NCBI GenBank assembly: GCA_015489265.1
Contig: WFZY01000322.1
Location: 1-5,268 of the forward strand
Length of the DNA stretch: 5,268 nt
Origin: Flavobacteriaceae bacterium
GTDB lineage: Bacteria > Bacteroidota > Bacteroidia > Flavobacteriales > Flavobacteriaceae
Direction of reading: 5' to 3'
The notes under the pieces were generated by a model. That model saw nothing but the letters and a program-made list of their open reading frames with translations. It did not search any database and was not told the DNA's origin. Of this stretch, positions 1 to 5,268 are shown piece after piece. The translations under genes were made by a program, and so were the position numbers. The stretch's first letter is position 1. Every line of letters begins with the position of its first letter.

Positions 1-312
1 CCGTCAACGGATTACACCGAACAAATCGATTTACGACCGGATTTGATTGCCTTACTCTTACAACATTATTCGCAATCAGATACCAATGACTGGCAAAAAC
101 GCCGTGAACGCTTGCAAAAATTTATTGCCGACACTGCTATGATTTTTCAACAATTACCCCAAAAAGAAGGGATAGAACTGTTTGATAAACAAGATTTTAT
201 CGACCAACTTTGCATACCGACCGGTTGGTTAAAAAATATGGAAATATTGGAAATAACCTATCAAAACGCCAAAGTCGTCAAACTGCGATTTCGCATTAAA
301 ACAAACCGATGA
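1..312 (+). CDS. Hypothetical protein, C-terminal part (5' end outside window)
   Basis: The frame is open from the first base to the TGA at 310-312 and has no ATG or stop before the left edge, so this is the last 103 codons of a longer gene. A TTG at 43 could in principle be a start, but nothing supports it. I do not recognise the protein. The visible part is soluble-looking, with no membrane segment. A charged, probably helical stretch (visible residues 29-52, with WQKRRERLQKF) is followed by a short segment around FDKQDFIDQL. The C-terminus alternates hydrophobic and polar residues (EILEITY, KVVKLRFRIK), as in a beta hairpin. Its stop overlaps the start of the next gene (ATGA at 309-312), so the two are very probably co-transcribed and translationally coupled, and may act together. 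The existence of the gene is well supported; its function is unknown. Confidence 0.75.
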   Translation, partial: PSTDYTEQIDLRPDLIALLLQHYSQSDTNDWQKRRERLQKFIADTAMIFQQLPQKEGIELFDKQDFIDQLCIPTGWLKNMEILEITYQNAKVVKLRFRIKTNR

Positions 313-890
313 AACGATTTATATACATAATATTCTTACTGACAATCGCCTGCGGTGGCGGAAAAGACGGGATAAAAATATCTCAAAAGTCCGGCAATCA
401 TCAAAGCTTAAAGCAACATTTTGACAAAAAAATATTGCCGGTAAAACCGGCTGTTGATCATACCAAAGATTCGTTAACACAAGATAGTTTTAATGCATTA
501 GCCCGGCAAAAAATGCTGCAATTTTTTGATATGATTAACTTAATCAAACAAAAAAAATCATCCAAAGATTTTGAAAGTTTTACCACCGAAAATGCCAAAA
601 AACTGTGGTTAAAACCCGAAAATGCCAAACAATTTTTGCAACAGCCGGCTATACAAAAAGCAGATAGTCTGGAATTGAGGGCTTTGACATTTCAAAAATT
701 TCAAACCCAACAACCGGATGAACTTCTGGCAGTTTACCGGTTGCGATTTAAAATTTTTCGAAACGGACAAACGCAACTACGTCAAACCCAAGCGCAATTT
801 TATTTTAAAATACTCCATCTGGATGTTGACGGGCAAACTTATCAAAGTTTAAAAGCCAAGATTTTTAGGATTGGGAAATGCGTACGATGA
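309..890 (+). CDS. Small hypothetical lipoprotein
   Basis: A 193-residue protein starting at the ATG that overlaps the previous stop codon. The N-terminus reads as a lipoprotein signal: MKR, a hydrophobic core (FIYIIFLLTIA), then Cys15 followed by Gly-Gly-Gly. The lipobox is imperfect, with Thr at -3 and Leu at -4, but Bacteroidota lipoboxes are often relaxed. Residues about 20-60 are polar and linker-like. Residues 62-125 look helical, and 126-190 look like several beta strands (LLAVYRLRFKIF, AQFYFKILHLDV, LKAKIFRIG). Helices followed by a curved sheet would fit an NTF2/cystatin-like fold, but that is a guess from the pattern only, and no family signature was recognised. The expected location is a lipid-anchored envelope protein, probably working with the product of the overlapping upstream gene. 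There is a short internal repeat around residues 93-107 (ENAK twice). Codon use looks like its neighbours. Confidence 0.8.
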   Translation: MKRFIYIIFLLTIACGGGKDGIKISQKSGNHQSLKQHFDKKILPVKPAVDHTKDSLTQDSFNALARQKMLQFFDMINLIKQKKSSKDFESFTTENAKKLWLKPENAKQFLQQPAIQKADSLELRALTFQKFQTQQPDELLAVYRLRFKIFRNGQTQLRQTQAQFYFKILHLDVDGQTYQSLKAKIFRIGKCVR

Positions 891-907
891 TAGGTGACAG
901 ATATCAT
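887..907 (+). terminator. Weak hairpin after the lipoprotein gene (possible terminator)
   Basis: ATGATA (887-892) and TATCAT (902-907) can pair as a 6-bp stem around a 9-base loop. The stem starts within the last codons of the lipoprotein gene and is followed by TTAAAATTTTG. There is no clean T-run and little GC in the stem. It lies where the upstream unit must end, but it could easily be chance in AT-rich DNA. Confidence 0.2.
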
Positions 908-1003
908 TTAAAATTTTGTATTCACTTATTAACTAACTGAATGCTATCGTTTATATGTTGTTTGAAGGAGTTTTTACATTTTAATCCATAAAGCAAAACA
1001 AAT

Positions 1004-1035
1004 TTTTCAATACCTTAAATTAAATACTAAATTTG
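1004..1035 (+). promoter_or_regulatory. Bacteroidota-type promoter for queG
   Basis: TAAATTTG at 1028-1035 matches the Bacteroidota -7 box TAnnTTTG exactly. The -33 position, 19 bp upstream, has TTTTC (1004-1008), a partial match to TTTG. Transcription would begin near 1040, giving a leader of about 20 nt before the TTG start of queG at 1061. It is the only full -7 box I found in the 170-bp gap before queG. Confidence 0.5.
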
Positions 1036-1060
1036 CTCTGAGAATAAAAATAATATCTAT

Positions 1061-1990
1061 TTGAAAATCAACAACAGACATAAAAAACAAATCCGAAAAA
1101 AAGCATTCGACTTGGGTTTTAACAATATCGGTTTTGCCAAAGCCGATTTTCTAAGTGAAGAAGCTGAACGTTTAGAAAATTGGCTCAAAAACGGCTATCA
1201 CGGGCAAATGTTGTATATGGAAAACCATTTTGACAAACGACTAGATCCGCGTTTGTTGGTGCCGGGGGCTAAATCTGTGATTTCTTTATCTTACAATTAT
1301 TTTCCGGAACAAAAGCAATTAGAAAATACTTACAAAATAGCTAAATATGCTTACGGTAAAGACTATCATTTTTTACTTAAAGACAAGCTGCGTGAATTAG
1401 TCAATTTTATCGATGCAACGATAGGCAAGGTTGAAGGGCGTGTCTTTACCGATTCAGCTCCGGTATTAGAACGAGCTTGGGCGCGGCGTGCAGGCATAGG
1501 CTGGGAAGGGAAGCACAGCTTAATCATTCAAAAAAATAAAGGTTCCTTTTTCTTTTTAGCGGAACTTATTTCCGATTTAGATTTTGAAGTTTACGATACC
1601 CCATTTTCTACCGATCATTGCGGTTCTTGTACCAGTTGCATAGAGGCTTGTCCTACCGAAGCAATTCTCGATAACAAAACCATAAATGCCAGCAGATGTA
1701 TTTCCTATTTGACCATTGAATTGCGTGATGAATTACCGGCAGATATGCGCAGCAAATTTGCCGATTGGATGTTTGGTTGTGATATCTGTCAAGATGTGTG
1801 TCCTTGGAACAAATTCAGTTTACCGCACAACGAAGCCTTTTTTGACCCACACCCCAATTTGCTGCAAATGAACAAACAAGACTGGGAAGAGATTACCGAA
1901 GCTGTTTTTCGTGATATTTTTAAAAAATCAGCGATAAAACGCACCAAATACAGTGGTTTGAAGCGGAATATTGATTTTTTGTCTAGTTAA
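1061..1990 (+). CDS. queG: Epoxyqueuosine reductase QueG
   Basis: QueG is a cytoplasmic, cobalamin-dependent iron-sulfur enzyme. It reduces epoxyqueuosine to queuosine at the wobble base (position 34) of tRNAs with GUN anticodons, the last step of queuosine synthesis. The 309 residues carry the N-terminal cobalamin-binding DUF1730 domain (roughly 1-175). This includes the family block DSAPVLERAWARRAGIGWEGK at 131-151; Asp131 fits the conserved catalytic acid. A double 4Fe-4S module follows: CxxCxxCxxxCP at 187-198, Cys213 in RCISYLTIE, and CDICQDVCPWN at 240-250. The eight cysteines 187, 190, 193, 197, 213, 240, 243 and 247 suffice for two clusters. The C-terminal HEAT-like extension of longer QueG proteins is absent, making this the short form. 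The start is TTG: there is no in-frame ATG between the stop at 1028-1030 and residue 50, and the promoter placement agrees. There is no clear ribosome binding site. No other queuosine gene is in the window. Confidence 0.97.
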   Translation: MKINNRHKKQIRKKAFDLGFNNIGFAKADFLSEEAERLENWLKNGYHGQMLYMENHFDKRLDPRLLVPGAKSVISLSYNYFPEQKQLENTYKIAKYAYGKDYHFLLKDKLRELVNFIDATIGKVEGRVFTDSAPVLERAWARRAGIGWEGKHSLIIQKNKGSFFFLAELISDLDFEVYDTPFSTDHCGSCTSCIEACPTEAILDNKTINASRCISYLTIELRDELPADMRSKFADWMFGCDICQDVCPWNKFSLPHNEAFFDPHPNLLQMNKQDWEEITEAVFRDIFKKSAIKRTKYSGLKRNIDFLSS

Positions 1991-2011
1991 TTATTGAAGT
2001 AATTATTTTTT
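1988..2011 (+). terminator. AT-only hairpin with T-run between convergent genes
   Basis: TAATTA (1988-1993), a 6-base loop TTGAAG, and TAATTA (2000-2005) form a 6-bp stem, followed by six T (2006-2011). The left arm contains the queG stop codon and the right arm contains the stop codon of the opposing transglycosylase gene. The T-run favours termination of queG transcripts only. The stem has no G-C pair and is weak, so this is a tentative call based on position and the T-run. Confidence 0.3.
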
Positions 2012-2908
2012 CAACACTTTAATCCTGTAAGTTTTACCTTGCTTATTAGTGAGTTTATCACTAAGCAACCACGGATTAAGCAATTTCAATTCTTTGTAAG
2101 TCATATTATGTTCTTTGGCAAAGAGCGCCAAATCTTCAATACTGCTATCAATTTTAATTTCATAGCTTTTGTAAGGGGTGTATAAATCATCTTGACTGAA
2201 AATAAAACCAAAATCTTTGGGATGTTCCAAGATATGTTTCAGTGCAATGATACGAGGCACATAGCGAGATGTTTCGCTGTTTAAAAGTAAGTCGTAATAG
2301 TTGTTGGTTTTTTGACGTTCCAATTCTTTGGTTATTTTGTTCATACCGGCATTGTACGAAGCGGCTGCCAAAGTCCATGAGCCATATTGTTGTTTGGCTT
2401 TTTTGAGATACTGACAAGCCGCAAGGGTTGCTTTTTCTAAATTGTAACGTTCATCGATTTCGTCATTGATTTCCAGACCGAGTTCTTTACCAGTTTTTTT
2501 CATAATTTGCCAAAAACCTTTGGCACCGGATGGCGAGGTCACATTTTGTAAACCGCTTTCGGCAACTGCCAAATATTTGAAATCATCGGGGACTCCTTCG
2601 CACTTAAGAATAGGTTCAATGATGGAAAAATATTTGTTTTTTCGCTTAAGTAATAAAAGTCCGTTAGACTGCCAATAAGTATTGACTAACAATTCACGGT
2701 CAATACGTTCTCTGACATCTTTTTGGTTAATAGGAACCGGTTCATCAACAAGTTTTAATGAGTCGGGGATAGGAATGGCATAGACTTTATAATTATTTAA
2801 AAAGCCATTTTTGACAGCTTCTTTGGAATATGGGTCTGTTTTAAAATTATAACCGGCAATTCCGGAAATGAGTAGTCCAATTAATATAAAAAATGTTTTT
2901 TTAGGCAT
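2003..2908 (-). CDS. Lytic murein transglycosylase, MltD-like (GH23/SLT) with LysM-like tail
   Basis: It cleaves the MurNAc-GlcNAc bond of peptidoglycan with formation of 1,6-anhydro-MurNAc, in cell-wall turnover or remodelling in the periplasm. Numbered from the ATG at 2906-2908 (301 aa), residues 4-19 are a hydrophobic signal peptide or anchor (TFFILIGLLISGIAG). The SLT domain spans about 90-225. It has motif AVAESGLQNVTSPSGAKGFWQIM at 114-136, with Glu117 as the expected catalytic acid, and the later motif AAASYNAG at 181-188. The C-terminus (about 245-299; SSIEDLALFAKEHNMTYKELK, then LNPWL and GKTYRIKV) resembles the degenerate LysM repeat common in Bacteroidota transglycosylases. The frame extends 16 codons further to a TTG at 2954-2956, but I prefer the ATG. 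That TTG fits as the -33 box of a promoter lying inside the extension, and the ATG form begins directly with a signal peptide. The gene is 96 bp downstream of nadE on the same strand and convergent with queG. Confidence 0.92.
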   Translation of the reverse strand: MPKKTFFILIGLLISGIAGYNFKTDPYSKEAVKNGFLNNYKVYAIPIPDSLKLVDEPVPINQKDVRERIDRELLVNTYWQSNGLLLLKRKNKYFSIIEPILKCEGVPDDFKYLAVAESGLQNVTSPSGAKGFWQIMKKTGKELGLEINDEIDERYNLEKATLAACQYLKKAKQQYGSWTLAAASYNAGMNKITKELERQKTNNYYDLLLNSETSRYVPRIIALKHILEHPKDFGFIFSQDDLYTPYKSYEIKIDSSIEDLALFAKEHNMTYKELKLLNPWLLSDKLTNKQGKTYRIKVLKK

Positions 2909-2926
2909 TGAAAATAGTTTTTTTAT

Positions 2927-2956
2927 CAAAAATAAGCATTTTTTTATAGATTTCAA
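2927..2956 (-). promoter_or_regulatory. Bacteroidota-type promoter for the lytic transglycosylase gene
   Basis: On the minus strand, TTG (2956-2954), a 19-bp spacer and TATTTTTG (2934-2927) match the flavobacterial consensus TTG-N17-23-TAnnTTTG completely. Initiation would fall around 2922, leaving a leader of only about 12-15 nt before the ATG at 2908. If functional, it makes the transglycosylase gene at least partly independent of nadE and rules out the TTG at 2956 as start for transcripts from this site. Confidence 0.5.
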
Positions 2957-3004
2957 TATTTTTTTGTGTTATTAATTTTAATCTTCCATTAAGACATAAA
3001 TTGG

Positions 3005-4642
3005 TTATTCTAAATATTTCGCTACAATGGGCATACGCCTGCCCATACCGAAGGCTTTGGGACTAACCCGCAAGACGGGCGCAGTTTGATGCCGTTTAAA
3101 TTCGTTGCGATTGACCATTTTTAAGATTCTTTCTACCAAAGCTTTATCATAACCTTGAGCTATTATTTCTTTGGGACCTTTTCGTCCTTCGATATACAAT
3201 TTTAAAATGGTATCTAATATGTCGTAATCCGGCAAACTATCGCTGTCTTTTTGATTGGGACGCAATTCTGCAGAAGGTGGTTTTTGTATCGTATTGACCG
3301 GAATAATTTCTTTATGGCGATTGATATAATGTGCCAATTCATAAACTTCGGTTTTATATACATCTGCAATCACTGAAATGCCACCGGATAAATCGCCGTA
3401 AAGCGTGCCGTAACCGACAGACATTTCACTTTTGTTGCTGGTATTGAGCAAAATATTACCGAATTTATTAGAAATTGCCATCAACAGATTGCCCCTGATA
3501 CGGGCTTGGATATTCTCTTCGGTTACATCAAAATCATGCCCTTCAAACAGGGGATTGAGTTGGTTTAAATAACTATCAAAAATGTCTTTTATCGGAATGA
3601 TATCATAGCGAATCTCCAGATTTTTAGCCAAATCCTCAGCATCTTTTACAGAATGCTCTGATGAAAATTGCGATGGCATCAACAACACACGCACATTATC
3701 CTTACCTAATGCTTCGGTAGCTAAAACTGTCGTTACGGCAGAATCCAATCCACCCGATAAACCAATTATGGCGTTTTTAAAGCCGATTTTGCTGAAATAA
3801 TCTTTGATACCTAACACCAAAGCATCATGTATTAAGGGAATTGTTTCTTTGGTTTGTTCTCTATTTACAGTATTGATTTTTACATCATTCAAATCAACTA
3901 TTTCCAGTGCTTCTTTAAAATAAGGCATTTCGGTATATACGCTTTGATCTGGATCGATAACCAAAGAACCGCCGTCAAAGATAATATCAGTTTGCGCCCC
4001 GACATGATTGACATAAAAAACAGGAATTTGGTAGGCTTTGACATTTTCTTTTAGTACTCTGATGCGTTCTTTGGCATGGGTATAATCAAATGGACTTGCC
4101 GATACATTGATGATAAAATCTGGTTGTTGCGGCATGAGTTTCGCCATCGGGTTAATGGTGTAAAGCGGATTTTCATTACCCAAATTCCAAAGGTCTTCAC
4201 AAATGCTTAAAGCGATTTTATAACCCTTAAAATTAACTGTTTGCCATTGGGTTGCTTCTTCAAAATAACGGGCTTCATCAAAAATATCATAAGTCGGCAG
4301 CAAGGTTTTGTGTTGACGATAAACTTCTTTTCCTTGGTATAAAAACACTGCCGAATTATATAAATCTTTGCCTTCAATAACCGGATTGCGAGTCGGCGTA
4401 CCGATAACCACGCCAATATCGTCCGTCGCTAGTTTGATTTGTGCGATACTTTTTTCGGCTTTCTCTATAAAATCGGTAAACTCTAGAAAATCACGCGGCG
4501 GATAACCGGTTGTTGCCAATTCGGGAAAAATGACCAAATCGGCACCTTGGACTTTGGCATGTTTGATATAATCCAGAATTTTTTGTGTATTGGCGTCAAA
4601 ATCGCCTATAATGACATTGATTTGCGCTAGGGCTATTTTCAT
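3005..4642 (-). CDS. nadE: Glutamine-dependent NAD+ synthase
   Basis: It converts nicotinate adenine dinucleotide, ATP and glutamine to NAD+, the last step of NAD synthesis, in the cytoplasm. The 545 residues are the normal two-domain length. The N-terminal nitrilase-type glutaminase (about 1-255) has the full triad: Glu41 (FPELATTGYPPRD), Lys112 (RQHKTLLPTYDIFDEARYF) and Cys148 (SICEDLW). The C-terminal synthetase (about 265-545) has the ATP pyrophosphatase P-loop SGGLDSA at 296-302. It also has family blocks NTSNKSEMSVGYGTLYGDLSGG (400-421), PPSAELRPNQKDSDSLPDYD (455-474) and the end block NEFKRHQTAPVLRVSPKAFGMGRR (513-536). All key residues seen are intact. The ATG start is convincing because the protein begins MKIALAQINVIIGDF as in homologues. 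AAGGA lies only 3 nt upstream of the ATG, so it is at best a poorly spaced ribosome binding site. The gene is first of a possible pair with the transglycosylase gene, with 324 bp of non-coding DNA upstream. Confidence 0.98.
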   Translation of the reverse strand: MKIALAQINVIIGDFDANTQKILDYIKHAKVQGADLVIFPELATTGYPPRDFLEFTDFIEKAEKSIAQIKLATDDIGVVIGTPTRNPVIEGKDLYNSAVFLYQGKEVYRQHKTLLPTYDIFDEARYFEEATQWQTVNFKGYKIALSICEDLWNLGNENPLYTINPMAKLMPQQPDFIINVSASPFDYTHAKERIRVLKENVKAYQIPVFYVNHVGAQTDIIFDGGSLVIDPDQSVYTEMPYFKEALEIVDLNDVKINTVNREQTKETIPLIHDALVLGIKDYFSKIGFKNAIIGLSGGLDSAVTTVLATEALGKDNVRVLLMPSQFSSEHSVKDAEDLAKNLEIRYDIIPIKDIFDSYLNQLNPLFEGHDFDVTEENIQARIRGNLLMAISNKFGNILLNTSNKSEMSVGYGTLYGDLSGGISVIADVYKTEVYELAHYINRHKEIIPVNTIQKPPSAELRPNQKDSDSLPDYDILDTILKLYIEGRKGPKEIIAQGYDKALVERILKMVNRNEFKRHQTAPVLRVSPKAFGMGRRMPIVAKYLE

Positions 4643-4966
4643 ATTTCCTTTTTTGTTAATAGGTGATATTAGTTAATTACATGTTCATTTGACCTTGTAT
4701 CAGAGTCTGAATTTAATTGGAATCCGTTATCATTCTTTGTTTGCAAAGTCAAAAAGAAATTAATATTAATCGAAAAGGCTACGAACAAGAACAAAACTAT
4801 ATGGATTATAATTGACTGAAAAAAACGTTCAAAATCTTAACACATTTTTCTTATACTTTTTAATTTTAATCTTGAACCATTCTTAAACCTTAAAACTAGC
4901 ATTCAGGATTGAGAGCATAAAAAGTAGTTTTAACCTTTTTATTAAAATTCAATATAATAAACAAAG
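4643..4966. other. Non-coding region upstream of nadE
   Basis: These 324 bp are very AT-rich and hold no convincing gene. The minus-strand frame 4836-4669 is open for 55 codons before a TAA, but it lacks ATG; its first usable TTG is at 4794-4792. I see no remnant of the missing ACR3 C-terminus in any minus-strand frame just downstream of the truncated gene. I found no riboswitch motif, tRNA or strong GC-containing hairpin. Two minus-strand promoter-like sites touch it, at 4792-4799 and at 4962-4993. They imply either a nadE leader of about 140 or about 310 nt, or a separate small transcript. Confidence 0.6.
4792..4799 (-). promoter_or_regulatory. Possible -7 box for nadE
   Basis: TAGTTTTG on the minus strand matches TAnnTTTG. 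No TTG or TTTG is found at the expected 17-23 bp upstream, so only half of the promoter is present. Initiation near 4786 would give nadE a leader of about 140 nt. A single 8-base degenerate box is expected by chance now and then in AT-rich DNA. Confidence 0.3.
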
Positions 4967-4993
4967 TTATAGGAATTGATATTTCAAACCAAA
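4962..4993 (-). promoter_or_regulatory. Full promoter-like site over the ACR3 stop codon, facing nadE
   Basis: On the minus strand, TTTG (4993-4990), a 20-bp spacer and TAACTTTG (4969-4962) match both boxes of the Bacteroidota consensus. The TAA of the -7 box is the stop codon of the truncated ACR3 frame. Transcription would start near 4956 and run through the gene-free stretch to nadE, about 310 nt away. This is the best consensus match upstream of nadE. A second TTTG at 4988-4985 has a poor 15-bp spacing. Confidence 0.4.
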
Positions 4994-5268
4994 TATTTGG
5001 GGTAAGTTTTTTAAACCAACAACAAAAGCATTAACTTGTATAATTTTCAAATAACAATAAACTTGAAAAATACTGTTTAATGCCACCAATGCGGCGCCAT
5101 ATTCTTTACTACCGTCCGCCAAGTCGTTCCAAACCAATACCATAGCTATACAACGAGCCAAGCCAATCAAGATTAAGCCCGTCATATAGCCCGGCTGATT
5201 TTTTAGGAAAATAATTGCCAAGAAAAACATCAACAAGGGACTGATTATCCAATTCAAAATCAAAGACA
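4967..5268 (-). pseudogene. ACR3-family arsenite efflux permease fragment, prematurely ended; 5' end outside window
   Basis: ACR3 proteins are inner-membrane permeases with about ten membrane helices that export arsenite. The frame is open to the right edge; the TTG at 5263 is an internal Leu codon. About 100 residues are visible. LILNWIISPLLMFFLAIIFL is a membrane segment. TGLILIGLARCIAMVLVWND is the ACR3 signature with the conserved, functionally essential Cys, followed by EYGAALVALNSIFQV. After this the match degrades: YCYLKIIQVNAFVVGLKN stands where homologues have a shorter hydrophobic helix. LPQIFGLK looks family-like again, and then TAA at 4967-4969 ends the protein. Full-length members have roughly 340-360 residues, so about the C-terminal half is missing, including the later conserved Glu. 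None of the three frames downstream resumes the family sequence. Most likely it is a decayed or rearranged gene, or else a sequencing or assembly error. Whether other ars genes lie further right cannot be seen. Confidence 0.75.

Noticed and set aside
934..990. Possible tiny peptide or regulatory leader frame before queG (starts near ATG in the 931-945 region, about 16 codons).
   Set aside because: It is too short to support, has no ribosome binding site, and lies upstream of the predicted queG transcript start.
2187..2417. Minus-strand open frame of 76 codons in another frame within the transglycosylase gene.
   Set aside because: It is a shadow of the real frame, which carries the SLT catalytic motifs.
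2466..2678. Plus-strand open frame of 70 codons inside the transglycosylase gene.
   Set aside because: It lies wholly opposite a well-supported gene with catalytic motifs, and its translation shows no independent protein character.
3854..4054. Plus-strand open frame of 66 codons opposite nadE.
   Set aside because: It is fully antisense to conserved nadE coding sequence, with no start signal or recognisable product.
4207..4416. Minus-strand open frame of 69 codons in another frame of nadE.
   Set aside because: It is a shadow of nadE; the real frame there encodes the conserved glutaminase domain.
1061..4642. The idea that queG, the transglycosylase and nadE form one new functional system.
   Set aside because: queG is convergent with the other two, and each protein is a complete housekeeping enzyme of a different pathway. 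Proximity alone does not support a joint role.
4669..4836. Minus-strand open frame of 55 codons just upstream of nadE; from TTG 4794 it would give a 41-residue peptide with a hydrophobic start (FLFVAFSINI) and a polar Asn/Asp/Ser-rich tail.
   Set aside because: It has no ATG, no ribosome binding site, and the TTG overlaps a possible -7 promoter box. A frame of this length is unremarkable in AT-rich DNA. It would need conservation in relatives to be believed.

Overview
The window looks like chromosomal DNA of a member of the Bacteroidota, most likely a flavobacterium-like lineage. It is AT-rich, especially between genes. Gene starts mostly lack a clear Shine-Dalgarno sequence. The best promoter-like sites fit the Bacteroidota pattern TTG/TTTG, about 19-20 bp, TAnnTTTG. 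The recognisable proteins (short-form QueG, an MltD-type transglycosylase with a LysM-like tail, two-domain NadE, ACR3) are all at home in that phylum. This placement is inferred from style and resemblance, not from a search.

Layout, left to right. Positions 1-890 (+) hold the 3' end of an unrecognised gene and a small probable lipoprotein gene that overlap by ATGA, so they form one translationally coupled unit. Positions 891-1060 are non-coding and contain a good promoter for queG. Positions 1061-1990 (+) encode QueG, the last enzyme of queuosine biosynthesis. It converges on a membrane-anchored or secreted lytic transglycosylase at 2003-2908 (-), with only 12 bp between the stop codons and a weak AT-only hairpin there. 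Upstream of the transglycosylase on the same strand is nadE (3005-4642, -), glutamine-dependent NAD+ synthase. The two could be co-transcribed, but the transglycosylase also has its own promoter-like site. Positions 4643-4966 contain no convincing gene. Positions 4967-5268 (-) are part of an ACR3-type arsenite efflux permease gene whose 5' end lies beyond the right edge. It stops about halfway through the expected protein, so it is probably a decayed gene.

The genes do not form one pathway. tRNA modification, cell-wall turnover and NAD synthesis are separate housekeeping functions, and only short-range links (overlap, convergence, shared strand) are visible. I found no CRISPR array, tRNA, rRNA, insertion sequence or defence-like cassette, and no convincing sign of a new multi-gene system. 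The points most worth checking are the truncated ACR3 gene, the promoter-like site over its stop codon facing a non-coding stretch, the corrected start of the transglycosylase, and the uncharacterised lipoprotein pair.
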